From an uncultured Treponema sp. (GTDB lineage: Bacteria; Spirochaetota; Spirochaetia; Treponematales; Treponemataceae), in contig CAKUTI010000021.1 in assembly GCA_934691925.1 (NCBI GenBank), forward strand, positions 1 to 35,052: a stretch of 35,052 nt of DNA, written 5' to 3'. Positions 23,239 through 30,669 of the stretch are shown piece after piece. Below the pieces are notes generated by a model. It was not told where the DNA came from. It did not search any database and saw only the letters and a list, made by a program, of their open reading frames with translations. How positions within the stretch are numbered: position 1 is the first letter of the stretch; each line of letters opens with the position of its first letter. A program made the translations under genes and the position numbers.

Positions 23239-24660
23239 GTGAGCAAAATGACAAAGATTGAAATTCCCGAAATTCTCAAAAAAATGAACACGATATTTGA
23301 AGAGAACGGCTTTGAAGCCTATCTCGTTGGCGGCGCTGTAAGAGACACGATTCTTGGAAAAACCGCCTCCGACTGGGACTTGACCACAAACGCGCGTCCA
23401 CAAGATGTAATCAGAATGTTCAGAAGAGTAATTCCGACAGGAATCGCACACGGAACCGTCACTGTCCACTTTATGAAAAAGGAAATCGAGGTGACGACAT
23501 ACCGCTGCGACGGAAAATACTCAGACGGAAGACACCCGGACGAGATTCAGTTTGCGTCAAAAATCGAGGACGACCTCTCGCGCCGCGACTTCACGATAAA
23601 CGCGATTGCCTCATCATTAAAAGACGGCTCGATTGTTGACCCGTTCAACGGTGAAAGCGACATAAAAATAAAGACAATCCGCACAGTTGGAAAAGCCTAC
23701 GACCGCTTTATGGAGGACGGGCTGCGCCCGATACGCGCCGTAAGATTCAGCTCGCAGCTCGGCTTTAAAATCGAGGAGGAGACGCTTAATGCGATTGAGA
23801 ATCCCGATGTTCAGAAAAAAATCGCGTCGGTCTCAATAGAAAGATTTCGGGACGAGCTTTCAAAAATCCTGAAATCGCCAGTGCCGTCTGTCGGCCTGAA
23901 ACTTCTTGAAAAGACCGGAATTCTGAAAATTTTCATCCCGGAACTTGCAGAATGCAGAAACTGCTCTCAGAAAGATGCGCGCGGCTACCACGAGTTCGAC
24001 GTTCTCGACCACAACTTTTACGCCTGCGACGGAGCGGACAAAGACAACTTCACAGCAAGGCTCGCAGCCCTCTTCCACGACATCGGAAAAAAAGAGGCGC
24101 GCACGGTGGAGATAAAGGAATACCCTGAAGGCTCTGGAAAAAAAGAGGAGATAGTCCACTTCCACAAGCACGAAATCTACTCGGCTGAAAAAACCGAGAA
24201 AATACTCACGCGCCTCAGATTCCCGAAAGCGCAAATTGAAAGCGTTACGCACTTAATCCGCCACCATATGTTCTTTTTCGAGGAGAACTGGACAGACGCC
24301 GCCGTCAGAAGATTCATCGTGAGGATAAAACCGGAGTTCATCGATGACCTTTTTGAGCTTAGAAAAGCGGATATCTACGGAATGCACCGCGAAAAATGGG
24401 ACAGCCAGAGCGAAAGCGCGAAAAGCCTTGAAATCTTGCGGCAGAGAATAAACGAGATTGAAGCCCAAAAAGCCGCATTGAGCCTAAAAGACCTTGCCGT
24501 AAACGGAAAAGACCTGATTTCAGAAGGAATTCCGGCAGGAAAAAAGCTCGGAGAAGTCTTGAACGCGCTCTTCCAGCAGGTTCTCGAAAACCCAAGCTTG
24601 AACACAAAAGAAAAGCTGTTGGACTCCGCAAAAAAGCTGAATGAAGATTTTGAAGCTTGA
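23239..24660 (+). CDS. cca: CCA tRNA nucleotidyltransferase
   Basis: This enzyme adds or repairs the 3'-CCA of tRNAs. The 473-residue protein has the class II nucleotidyltransferase head. LVGGAVRD (29-36) is followed by the metal-binding DWD (45-47), the RRDFTINA motif (115-122) and DGLRPIRAVRF (160-170). The C-terminal half contains an HD domain (H280, D281 in FHDIGKK), as in the E. coli-like group. The start is GTG at 23239 with AGGA 4 bases upstream; ATG at 23248 is an alternative. It fits that both tRNA genes just downstream lack an encoded CCA end. Confidence 0.95.
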   Translation: MSKMTKIEIPEILKKMNTIFEENGFEAYLVGGAVRDTILGKTASDWDLTTNARPQDVIRMFRRVIPTGIAHGTVTVHFMKKEIEVTTYRCDGKYSDGRHPDEIQFASKIEDDLSRRDFTINAIASSLKDGSIVDPFNGESDIKIKTIRTVGKAYDRFMEDGLRPIRAVRFSSQLGFKIEEETLNAIENPDVQKKIASVSIERFRDELSKILKSPVPSVGLKLLEKTGILKIFIPELAECRNCSQKDARGYHEFDVLDHNFYACDGADKDNFTARLAALFHDIGKKEARTVEIKEYPEGSGKKEEIVHFHKHEIYSAEKTEKILTRLRFPKAQIESVTHLIRHHMFFFEENWTDAAVRRFIVRIKPEFIDDLFELRKADIYGMHREKWDSQSESAKSLEILRQRINEIEAQKAALSLKDLAVNGKDLISEGIPAGKKLGEVLNALFQQVLENPSLNTKEKLLDSAKKLNEDFEA

Positions 24661-24757
24661 AAAAAATCCAGCGGAGAAAAATGAAAAAAACAAAAGAAGC
24701 GGACTGAACGGATTTTCACAGCGGCAAGATTAAACACGATTACAAAAAAAGTTTTTC

Positions 24758-24807
24758 TTGCCGTGGCAAAACGCCATTCACCGCACGGCAAAACAGAATT
24801 TTTTTTC
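24758..24807 (+). terminator. Probable terminator after cca
   Basis: TTGCCGTG (24758-24765) pairs with CACGGCAA (24784-24791), with an 18-base loop, and a run of eight Ts begins at 24799. It lies about 100 bp after the cca stop. A run of Ts on the other strand as well means it could end minus-strand transcripts from the tRNA operon. The rest of the 24661-24932 spacer shows nothing else. Confidence 0.55.
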
Positions 24808-24932
24808 AAACACAAAATGGGCAATGATTCTTTCAGCAAGAAAAAGATAAAAAATAAAATCTGGCGAAAAAATAAGAGAAACAACAAAAAAAAGGCTTGC
24901 AACAGAAAAATCTGAAGCAAGCCGATAAAAAA

Positions 24933-25007
24933 TTGCCACCGGTTGGAATCGGACCAACGACACATGGATTTTCAGTCCATTGCTCTACCAACTGAGCTAC
25001 AGCGGCA
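24933..25007 (-). tRNA. tRNA-Phe (GAA)
   Basis: The minus strand folds into a full cloverleaf: acceptor TGCCGCT with GGTGGCA, a D arm with GTAGCTCAGTTGGTAGAGC, anticodon stem ATGGA/TCCAT enclosing CTGAAAA (anticodon GAA), and a T arm with GGTCCGATTCC. The discriminator is A and no CCA is encoded. It lies 6 bp after tRNA-Gly and is likely co-transcribed with it. Confidence 0.96.
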
Positions 25008-25013
25008 TAAAAA

Positions 25014-25086
25014 AGCGGCAGAAGGGAGTCGAACCCTCGTCATCAGCTTGGAAGGCTGAGATAATGAGCCGTTATATGACTGCCGC
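25014..25086 (-). tRNA. tRNA-Gly (TCC)
   Basis: The minus strand gives acceptor GCGGCAG with CTGCCGC, anticodon stem TCAGC/GCTGA enclosing CTTCCAA (anticodon TCC), and T loop GGTTCGACTCC. The overall sequence parallels the known E. coli tRNA-Gly(UCC). The discriminator is T and no CCA is encoded. Confidence 0.96.
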
Positions 25087-25096
25087 GAATGTGGCT

Positions 25097-25125
25097 ATAT
25101 TATCTGATTGCAAAAAACAAGTCAA
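25097..25125 (-). promoter_or_regulatory. Promoter of the tRNA-Gly/tRNA-Phe operon
   Basis: On the minus strand TTGACT (25120-25125) is followed after 17 bp by TAATAT (25097-25102), and the tRNA-Gly 5' end follows 10 bp later. This is a near-consensus sigma-70 promoter at ideal spacing. Confidence 0.8.
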
Positions 25126-25154
25126 GATAAAAACACATAAAAAATGACTTTTAA

Positions 25155-25712
25155 TTACTTTTTTGACACAAAGCCTTTCTTTTCAAGATAATCCAGAATC
25201 AGATCGACTATCATCTCTGGAGTGCGCATCGCGGTGTCAATCTTCAAGTCGGCAAATTCGTACTCGCTGTTGTCAATTTTATAGAGCTTCATGTATCTTG
25301 CAGAGTCCTCGCGGTCGCGCATCGCGGTGAAGTCTTTTATTTTCTGCAAGTCTCCGCCCTCGCGGTTAAGGATTCTCTTTGCGCGCGTGTCGTCGCTTGC
25401 GATAAGATAGATTTTCACGTCCGCCTCGCCCAGCATCCAGATTGCAAGGCGGCTTCCAAGAACGCAGCTTTCCTTTTTCGCAAGCTCCACCTGATGAGTG
25501 TCAACGTAGATGTCGTATGAGTCGTCTGTCTTTGCGTTTTCAATTACCTGAGCGAGCGTAAGCCCTTTTTCGGCTGCAAGCTGACGGAAAGTGTAGTTTA
25601 TGAGCTTGATTCCTAAAGTCTCGGCAAGCAAAGTTGAAACGGTCGTGTTTCCGCAGCCGGATTTTCCTGAAATTGCGATTCTAAGCTCTTTATTGAGTTT
25701 GTATTCAGACAT
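25155..25712 (-). CDS. Cytidylate-kinase-like P-loop protein
   Basis: From ATG at 25712 (AGGAGA upstream) the protein is 185 residues. It begins with a strand and a P-loop, ISGKSGCGNTTVSTLLAE (about 14-31). VDTHQVELAKKESCVLGSRL follows, then the lid-like IASDDTRAKRILNREGGD, where CMP kinases have their Arg-rich region, and RDREDSARYMKLY near the end. The architecture is that of archaeal-type cytidylate kinases, which phosphorylate CMP and dCMP. The P-loop has Asn22 where Lys is expected before TT. Some homologues share this, so the activity is uncertain. It lies downstream of trpS and yicC on the same strand and upstream of the tRNA pair. Confidence 0.75.
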   Translation of the reverse strand: MSEYKLNKELRIAISGKSGCGNTTVSTLLAETLGIKLINYTFRQLAAEKGLTLAQVIENAKTDDSYDIYVDTHQVELAKKESCVLGSRLAIWMLGEADVKIYLIASDDTRAKRILNREGGDLQKIKDFTAMRDREDSARYMKLYKIDNSEYEFADLKIDTAMRTPEMIVDLILDYLEKKGFVSKK

Positions 25713-25793
25713 TTTAAAGTCTCCTGATTTTTTTATTTTTTGCAAATGACGGGAAACGCCGGAAATTTCTTTTATCAAAAAAAATTCGGAAAA

Positions 25794-26660
25794 TCACTCG
25801 ACGTTTTTTGCCTGCTCGCGGATATTTTCGAGCGCGTCTTTTGCGTTGATGACCATCGCGCCGACTTCCGTGAACTGGTTTTTCGAGCCGATTGTGTTGA
25901 TTTCGCGGTTCGCTTCCTGGCAGATAAAGTCGATTCTTTTTCCCGGAACAGGATTCTCGCTGATTTCCTTTCTGAGAACTGCGAGATGGCTTGAAAGTCG
26001 CACGATTTCCTCGTTTATCGTGTATTTTACCATCATCGAAGCGACTTCAGTCATTATGCGGTTCTCGTCGGCATAGTCGCCTAAAAGTTCCTTGAATCTT
26101 GAGGTTATCTGTTCCTTGAACTTTTCTTCCATTTTTGGCTGCCATTCCTTAAAGAAAGCGGCGCAGCTATCGAGCTTTGAAAGCTTTGAGAGAAGGTCCT
26201 TTTTAAGATTCTCGCCCTCGCGCTTTCTGTCGGCGATGAAAGCGTCAAAAACCTCGCCGAAAGTTCCCTCGATTTTTTTCCAGTAGCTTTCGGCGTCGTA
26301 CTCGTGGGTGATGTTCAAGACCCCATCCTGCGAGATAACGAGCGAGAGCGGAATGTCGCCTGATTTTCCGAGAGCGGCGGCGATTTTCGAGATTGCGTCG
26401 CTGTACATTTTCGCGGCGTTTATGTCAGGATTGACGACCGCAGTCGAGTTCATATCCTTTACGCGGATTGTGAGGTCAACCTTTCCGCGCACGATTTTCT
26501 CAGAGACGATTTTTCTGATTTTCTGCTCAAGAGGATTCAGGAATCCCGGAAGATTCACGTTCAGGTCAAGGAAGCGATTGTTCACGGACTTTATTTCAAC
26601 GCTGATTTGCGTGTTGTCAACGACTGTTTCCTTGTAGCCGTAGCCTGTCATGCTGTTCAT
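25794..26660 (-). CDS. yicC: YicC/YloC-family endoribonuclease
   Basis: The 288-residue protein starts with the family signature MNSMTGYG and VEIKSVNNRFLDLNVNLPGF (YicC N-terminal domain, 1-155) and ends with the DUF1732 domain (about 205-288), containing KRIDFICQEANREINTIGSK. YicC-type proteins are stress-related endoribonucleases. Length is normal. A GGAG site lies about 10 bases before the ATG. It sits 35 bp after trpS and 81 bp before the kinase-like gene; in many bacteria yicC neighbours gmk, a nucleotide kinase, so the kinase gene here is an analogous partner. Confidence 0.92.
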   Translation of the reverse strand: MNSMTGYGYKETVVDNTQISVEIKSVNNRFLDLNVNLPGFLNPLEQKIRKIVSEKIVRGKVDLTIRVKDMNSTAVVNPDINAAKMYSDAISKIAAALGKSGDIPLSLVISQDGVLNITHEYDAESYWKKIEGTFGEVFDAFIADRKREGENLKKDLLSKLSKLDSCAAFFKEWQPKMEEKFKEQITSRFKELLGDYADENRIMTEVASMMVKYTINEEIVRLSSHLAVLRKEISENPVPGKRIDFICQEANREINTIGSKNQFTEVGAMVINAKDALENIREQAKNVE

Positions 26661-26695
26661 TTATCTAAATCTCCTAACTTTCTAAAATGATAGAA

Positions 26696-27820
26696 TTAAA
26701 TTTCCATGTTCATAACTTTTCTGACTTCAAGAAGCGTCTGGTTTGCGATTTTTCTCGCCTTTTCAACGCCGTCGTTCAGAACCGAGCGGATATAGTCCAT
26801 GTTCTGCTCAAGCTGAGCTCTTCTTGCGCGGAGCGGGCGAAGCTCCTCGTTCAAAGCCTCTGTAAGCTCCCTTTTTAGCTGTCCGCCGCCGCCCTCGCCG
26901 ATTCTCGCCGCGATTGAAGAAGGCTCCTCGCCGGTGCAGAGCGAAATCAGGCGCAGAAGATTCGCGACTTCCGGGCGGTTTACAGGGTCGTAAGTGATGT
27001 TTCGCTCCTGGTCTGTCTTCGCCTTTTTGATAAGTTTCGCAGTCTCGTCCTCTGTCGCGCAAAGCATAATCGTGTTTCCAAGCGACTTTGACATTTTCGC
27101 GCTTCCGTCAAGCCCCATAATCATCGGAGTTTTTGAAAGCAGGGCGTGAGGCTCCGGAAAAATCGGATTTTCAGGGCAGAATTTCTTGTTGAAGCGGCGC
27201 GCAATCAAGCGTGCGACTTCAAGATGAGGAAGCTGGTCTTTTCCGACAGGAACAACGTTGCTCTTGCAGAAAAGAATATCAACAGCCTGATGGACAGGAT
27301 AAGTCAACATTCCTGCGTTCACGCTCTTCATTCCTGACTTTATGATTTCGTCTTTAACGGTCGGGTTTCGGTCAAGCTCCGCGCTTGAAACAAGAGTCAA
27401 AAAAGGAATCATAAGCTGGTTCGCCTCTGGAACGTGCGAGTGCGGATAGATAAAAACATCGTCGCCCGGCTCTATTCCGGCAGCAAGATAGTCGATTACA
27501 AGCTGCTTTGTGTTCTGGCTGATTTTGTCAAAAGCGTCGTGGTCGGTCAAAACCTGATAGTCGGCAATCAAAATCGCAGTCGGAACGCCCATTTTTGAAA
27601 GGCGCACGCGGTTTTTAAGCGAGCCGAAATAATGCCCGATGTGGAGATTTCCAGTCGGGCGGTCGCCTGTCAAAACGCGGTATTTCTTAGGATTTACTTT
27701 GATGTCCTCTTCGATTTTCGCGCTTGTCTGCATCGCCTCCGCAAGGATTTTGTCGGCGTTTGTCTCGATTTTATCAGTCTGATTTTGCTGGTTCTGATTG
27801 TCTGCAATCTGATTTTCCAT
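26696..27820 (-). CDS. trpS: Tryptophanyl-tRNA synthetase
   Basis: TrpS charges tRNA-Trp. The 374-residue class I synthetase has the HIGH motif at 60-63 (GNLHIGHYFGSL) and KMSKS at 242-246, with the typical GDRPTGNLH lead-in. The start ATG follows GAGGAAAAT. Compared with the usual 330-350 residues, it has an N-terminal extension of about 45 residues, the first 25 of which are very rich in Gln, Asn, Asp and Lys and are likely disordered. Divergent from folC, it leads a run with yicC and the kinase-like gene. Confidence 0.95.
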   Translation of the reverse strand: MENQIADNQNQQNQTDKIETNADKILAEAMQTSAKIEEDIKVNPKKYRVLTGDRPTGNLHIGHYFGSLKNRVRLSKMGVPTAILIADYQVLTDHDAFDKISQNTKQLVIDYLAAGIEPGDDVFIYPHSHVPEANQLMIPFLTLVSSAELDRNPTVKDEIIKSGMKSVNAGMLTYPVHQAVDILFCKSNVVPVGKDQLPHLEVARLIARRFNKKFCPENPIFPEPHALLSKTPMIMGLDGSAKMSKSLGNTIMLCATEDETAKLIKKAKTDQERNITYDPVNRPEVANLLRLISLCTGEEPSSIAARIGEGGGGQLKRELTEALNEELRPLRARRAQLEQNMDYIRSVLNDGVEKARKIANQTLLEVRKVMNMEI

Positions 27821-27970
27821 ATTTTCCTCAATTTTTTTATTTTTTAGCTTTAAAACGTAATTTTTATCGCAATTATTCTACTTAATCAGAAATTTATTTT
27901 CAATTGAACATCAAAGAACTAAAAAGACGGCAGTTTTAATTGGCGTTCCAATTCATTATCATAAAAAATT

Positions 27971-29551
27971 ATGACCGAATCTAAAAAATGCAAGAAAAAC
28001 GCAGTTTCTAAAGAATCAGAGAAATCTGAAAAGATAATAAATTTTGAAAATTGGCTCGACTCCTACCTGAATTTTGAGAAAACCCCTAAAAAAAACATTT
28101 TCTGGCTAGAGACGATGAAATTTTTCTGCCAGAAATTCGGAAATCCGGAAAATGCGGAACGCTGCTTCCACGTGGCTGGCTCTAAAGGAAAAGGCTCGGT
28201 GTCGATGTTCATCGCGTCGATTTTAAAGGAAGCCGGATTCAAGACAGGTCTTTACACTTCTCCGCACATTCTCGATTTTCTTGAACGCGTGAGCTTGGCA
28301 GGCGATAAATTCAGCAGCAAGATTTATGAGAAAGCCGCGGACGAGCTTATGCAAACTGTCGAGGCCGTAAAAGAAGAGGAGCTTCCAGGCGGACGCGGAA
28401 TCACGTGGTTTGAGCTTGTAACGATTTTCGCTTTTCTCGTGTTCAGGCAGGCAAAAACTGACTTTGCAGTTTACGAGGTGGGGCTTGGCGGCAGGCTCGA
28501 CTCCACGAACGTTGTGAATCCGGTCTGCGCGTGCATCGGGCCGATTGAGCTTGAGCACACGGAATTCTTAGGCGACACAGTTGAGAAAATCGCGGCGGAA
28601 AAAGGCGGAATAATAAAGCCAGCCTTAAAAGTCGTGATTGCAAGGCAGATTCCGTCTGTAAGAAAAGTTTTTGAGAAAATCGCGGAAGAAAGAAACGCGG
28701 AACTTTTTTTTGTGGACGACGAGATTAAGAACCTTGAATTCAAGATAGAAAAAATTTCGCTTGAAAAGGAAAACACGCGAACGGCTAACGCTGCGGAGTG
28801 CGCGCGCGAAGCTGGGGAAAACGGCCGAAATAAAAATCATCCTGTGATGTCGGTGAGCTTTGAGGCAAAATATTTTTCCCGCCCGGTTCACGCAAAACTG
28901 AAAATGCTCGGAAGATTTCAGGCTCAGAACGCGGCAATGGCTGCTTTGGCGGTGAAAATCGCGCTTCCAGAAATCAGCGAGGAGACGATTGAGAAAGGGC
29001 TTTCAAACGCGTCTCTTCCAGCAAGGTTTGAGGTTGTGCCGTCGCCTGAAAATTATGAGAACATTCCGTATCTCGTTTTGGACGGGGCGCACACTGTGAA
29101 CAGCGAGACTTTCACGATGGAGACGATGAGGGAAACCGGGCTTTTGGGAATTGAGGCTGATTCTGCGGAAGATTCAAAAAACACGGATGACGCGGACAAA
29201 ACGGATTTTTGCACGGAACAGGCGGATTTTGATTTGAGGAAAGCAGATTCAAGCAAGCCGGTTCTGCTTTTCGCCTGCGCCGCCGACAAGGATGTTAAGG
29301 ACATTGCGCCGCTTTTCAAGGGAAAATTCCGGAAGATTTTTCTTACAAAGCCCGGAAACGTGAAAATTTCCGACACAAAAAAAATGGAGGACGCGTTTGA
29401 CGGGAACGGAATTACGTACGATTTTGACGCGGACTTTTCGTCGCAGATAAAAAAAGCCTTAAGCTTCGCGGACGAAAAAAAATCGGTTCTGCTTGTCACA
29501 GGCTCTTTTTATCTCGTGGCAGAGGCAAAAAAAATCCTGCTTGAAAGCTAG
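27971..29551 (+). CDS. folC: Folylpolyglutamate synthase / dihydrofolate synthase
   Basis: FolC ligates glutamate to dihydropteroate or folates. The 526-residue protein has the Mur-ligase-like ATP site VAGSKGKGSVSMF (68-80), YTSPHILDFLERV (95-107), YEVGLGGRLDSTN (168-180), LEHTEFLGDT (194-203), KGGIIKP (211-217) and LDGAHT (370-375). It is about 90 residues longer than usual. The extra length is in a charged N-terminal tail (1-22), a segment around 262-290, and an acidic Asp/Glu/Lys-rich insertion at 393-428 within the C-terminal domain. No ribosome site is visible before the ATG, whose upstream sequence is AT-rich. The stop codon lies inside a perfect 22-bp palindrome. Confidence 0.93.
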   Translation: MTESKKCKKNAVSKESEKSEKIINFENWLDSYLNFEKTPKKNIFWLETMKFFCQKFGNPENAERCFHVAGSKGKGSVSMFIASILKEAGFKTGLYTSPHILDFLERVSLAGDKFSSKIYEKAADELMQTVEAVKEEELPGGRGITWFELVTIFAFLVFRQAKTDFAVYEVGLGGRLDSTNVVNPVCACIGPIELEHTEFLGDTVEKIAAEKGGIIKPALKVVIARQIPSVRKVFEKIAEERNAELFFVDDEIKNLEFKIEKISLEKENTRTANAAECAREAGENGRNKNHPVMSVSFEAKYFSRPVHAKLKMLGRFQAQNAAMAALAVKIALPEISEETIEKGLSNASLPARFEVVPSPENYENIPYLVLDGAHTVNSETFTMETMRETGLLGIEADSAEDSKNTDDADKTDFCTEQADFDLRKADSSKPVLLFACAADKDVKDIAPLFKGKFRKIFLTKPGNVKISDTKKMEDAFDGNGITYDFDADFSSQIKKALSFADEKKSVLLVTGSFYLVAEAKKILLES

Positions 29552-29560
29552 CTTTCAAGC
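29539..29560. repeat. Perfect 22-bp palindrome across the folC stop codon
   Basis: GCTTGAAAGCT is followed at once by its reverse complement AGCTTTCAAGC, with no loop. The TAG stop (29549-29551) is at its centre. No T run follows, so it is not a standard intrinsic terminator; a protein-binding site or a weak hairpin is possible. Confidence 0.6.
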
Positions 29561-29591
29561 TAAAACGCATAAGCAGAAAACAGCGTAACTA

Positions 29592-29620
29592 TTGAGAAAG
29601 ACAAATGTTTTTCTTATAAT
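29592..29620 (+). promoter_or_regulatory. Promoter of the lipoprotein-thrC unit
   Basis: TTGAGA (29592-29597) and a consensus TATAAT (29615-29620) are 17 bp apart. The start site would be near 29627, about 32 bases before the ATG. Confidence 0.78.
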
Positions 29621-29658
29621 AAAATCTCAACCTAGCTATTGCAAAAGGAAAAATCTTA

Positions 29659-30651
29659 ATGAAAATCAGTTTCAAAGAACATTCTAAATATGCTCTTGTT
29701 TTTTCATCAATTCTTTCAATATCTCTAATTTCCTGCGGAACAGTTTCAAATGTTGCGCAAAACGGCAGCATAGAAGCACAAAACTTTGCATCAAACGGCT
29801 CTGAAAAGACAGAATCAGAAAAAAATCCTGCGCCTGAAACGAAAATTCCGGCAGCGGCAGAAATCTACAAAGAAAAAACAGCCGGAGTCTCGCTTAAAAT
29901 CGAGTCTTTTCCGGGCGAAATCACAAAAGGACGCGCTTTTTCAAAGCCTTATATTGTAAAAGCGGCAGACGCGGACGGAAACGCGGCCAAAAATCTTGAG
30001 ATTGCAGTTTTGCTTCCGTATTCAGACGAGAAAAAAGTTCTTTTGACAGACGAGAGCGGAGCAGTTTCGTTTCTTCCTGAAACGCCTGCAAAATCAATGA
30101 ATTCTGAAATCAAGTTCTATCCTGACGGAGACACTTCTGACGCGGAAATCGCCGAGGCTGCGGAAAAACTTTCCGTAAGCGCGCCCTACAAAGTCCAGAC
30201 AAACTTGAAATCAGCAGGCGGACTGATTGCGGTTGTCGATTTTAGCCAGAGCGGAAAGCCAATCACATCGAATCCAGTATCGTCGTCGAATCTTCTCATG
30301 AGCCTTATGCAGCTTGGATTCACGCGTGTCGGAAACATCGACCTTACAAACGAGGTCTTGAAAGACGACGCTCTCTCATTGCAGAGAAAGGCGAAATCGC
30401 TTGTCGGAAACACTTCCTCGTATCTGATTTACGGAACTGTAAAATATAAGTCGGCAGAGAAAAAAAGCGACGGGACGAGCGAAATCATTTTGGCTGGAAA
30501 CATCAAATGCCTTGACCTGAAAACAGGCGAGATTATGTTTGAGGAAGAAAAAGAATCTTCTGCAAGCGGAAAAAACGAGTGGAACGTGCTTCGCGACGCG
30601 CGGAAAAATCTTGCGGACGAATTTGCAAAATCTTTAAAATACGGAATTTAA
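29659..30651 (+). CDS. Lipoprotein of unknown function
   Basis: The 330-residue protein begins with a lipoprotein signal: basic residues, a hydrophobic stretch (about 12-25) and the lipobox LISC ending at Cys26, so it should be lipid-anchored. The next 35 residues are a Ser/Asn/Glu-rich linker. A beta-rich domain (about 70-165, GEITKGRAFSKPYIVKAADA) looks Ig-like. The C-terminal half (180-330) starts with GGLIAVVDFSQSGKP and alternates strands and helices, in a manner reminiscent of LpoB/CsgG-like envelope lipoprotein domains; this is a weak resemblance. An AAGGA site precedes the ATG. thrC follows after 18 bp. Confidence 0.7.
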   Translation: MKISFKEHSKYALVFSSILSISLISCGTVSNVAQNGSIEAQNFASNGSEKTESEKNPAPETKIPAAAEIYKEKTAGVSLKIESFPGEITKGRAFSKPYIVKAADADGNAAKNLEIAVLLPYSDEKKVLLTDESGAVSFLPETPAKSMNSEIKFYPDGDTSDAEIAEAAEKLSVSAPYKVQTNLKSAGGLIAVVDFSQSGKPITSNPVSSSNLLMSLMQLGFTRVGNIDLTNEVLKDDALSLQRKAKSLVGNTSSYLIYGTVKYKSAEKKSDGTSEIILAGNIKCLDLKTGEIMFEEEKESSASGKNEWNVLRDARKNLADEFAKSLKYGI

Positions 30652-30669
30652 ATAAAAAAGGAAAATAAA

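Noticed and set aside
24375..24965. 196-codon frame antisense to the end of cca and into tRNA-Phe
   Set aside because: It overlaps two strongly supported genes and has no recognisable product; Phe/Leu-rich antisense composition.
25155..25712. Guanylate kinase next to yicC, the usual neighbour
   Set aside because: The P-loop context and the EGG-like lid fit cytidylate-kinase-like proteins, and no GMP-binding pattern is visible.
28471..28776. Ser-rich antisense frames within folC
   Set aside because: Mirror frames of a gene with clear catalytic motifs on the plus strand.
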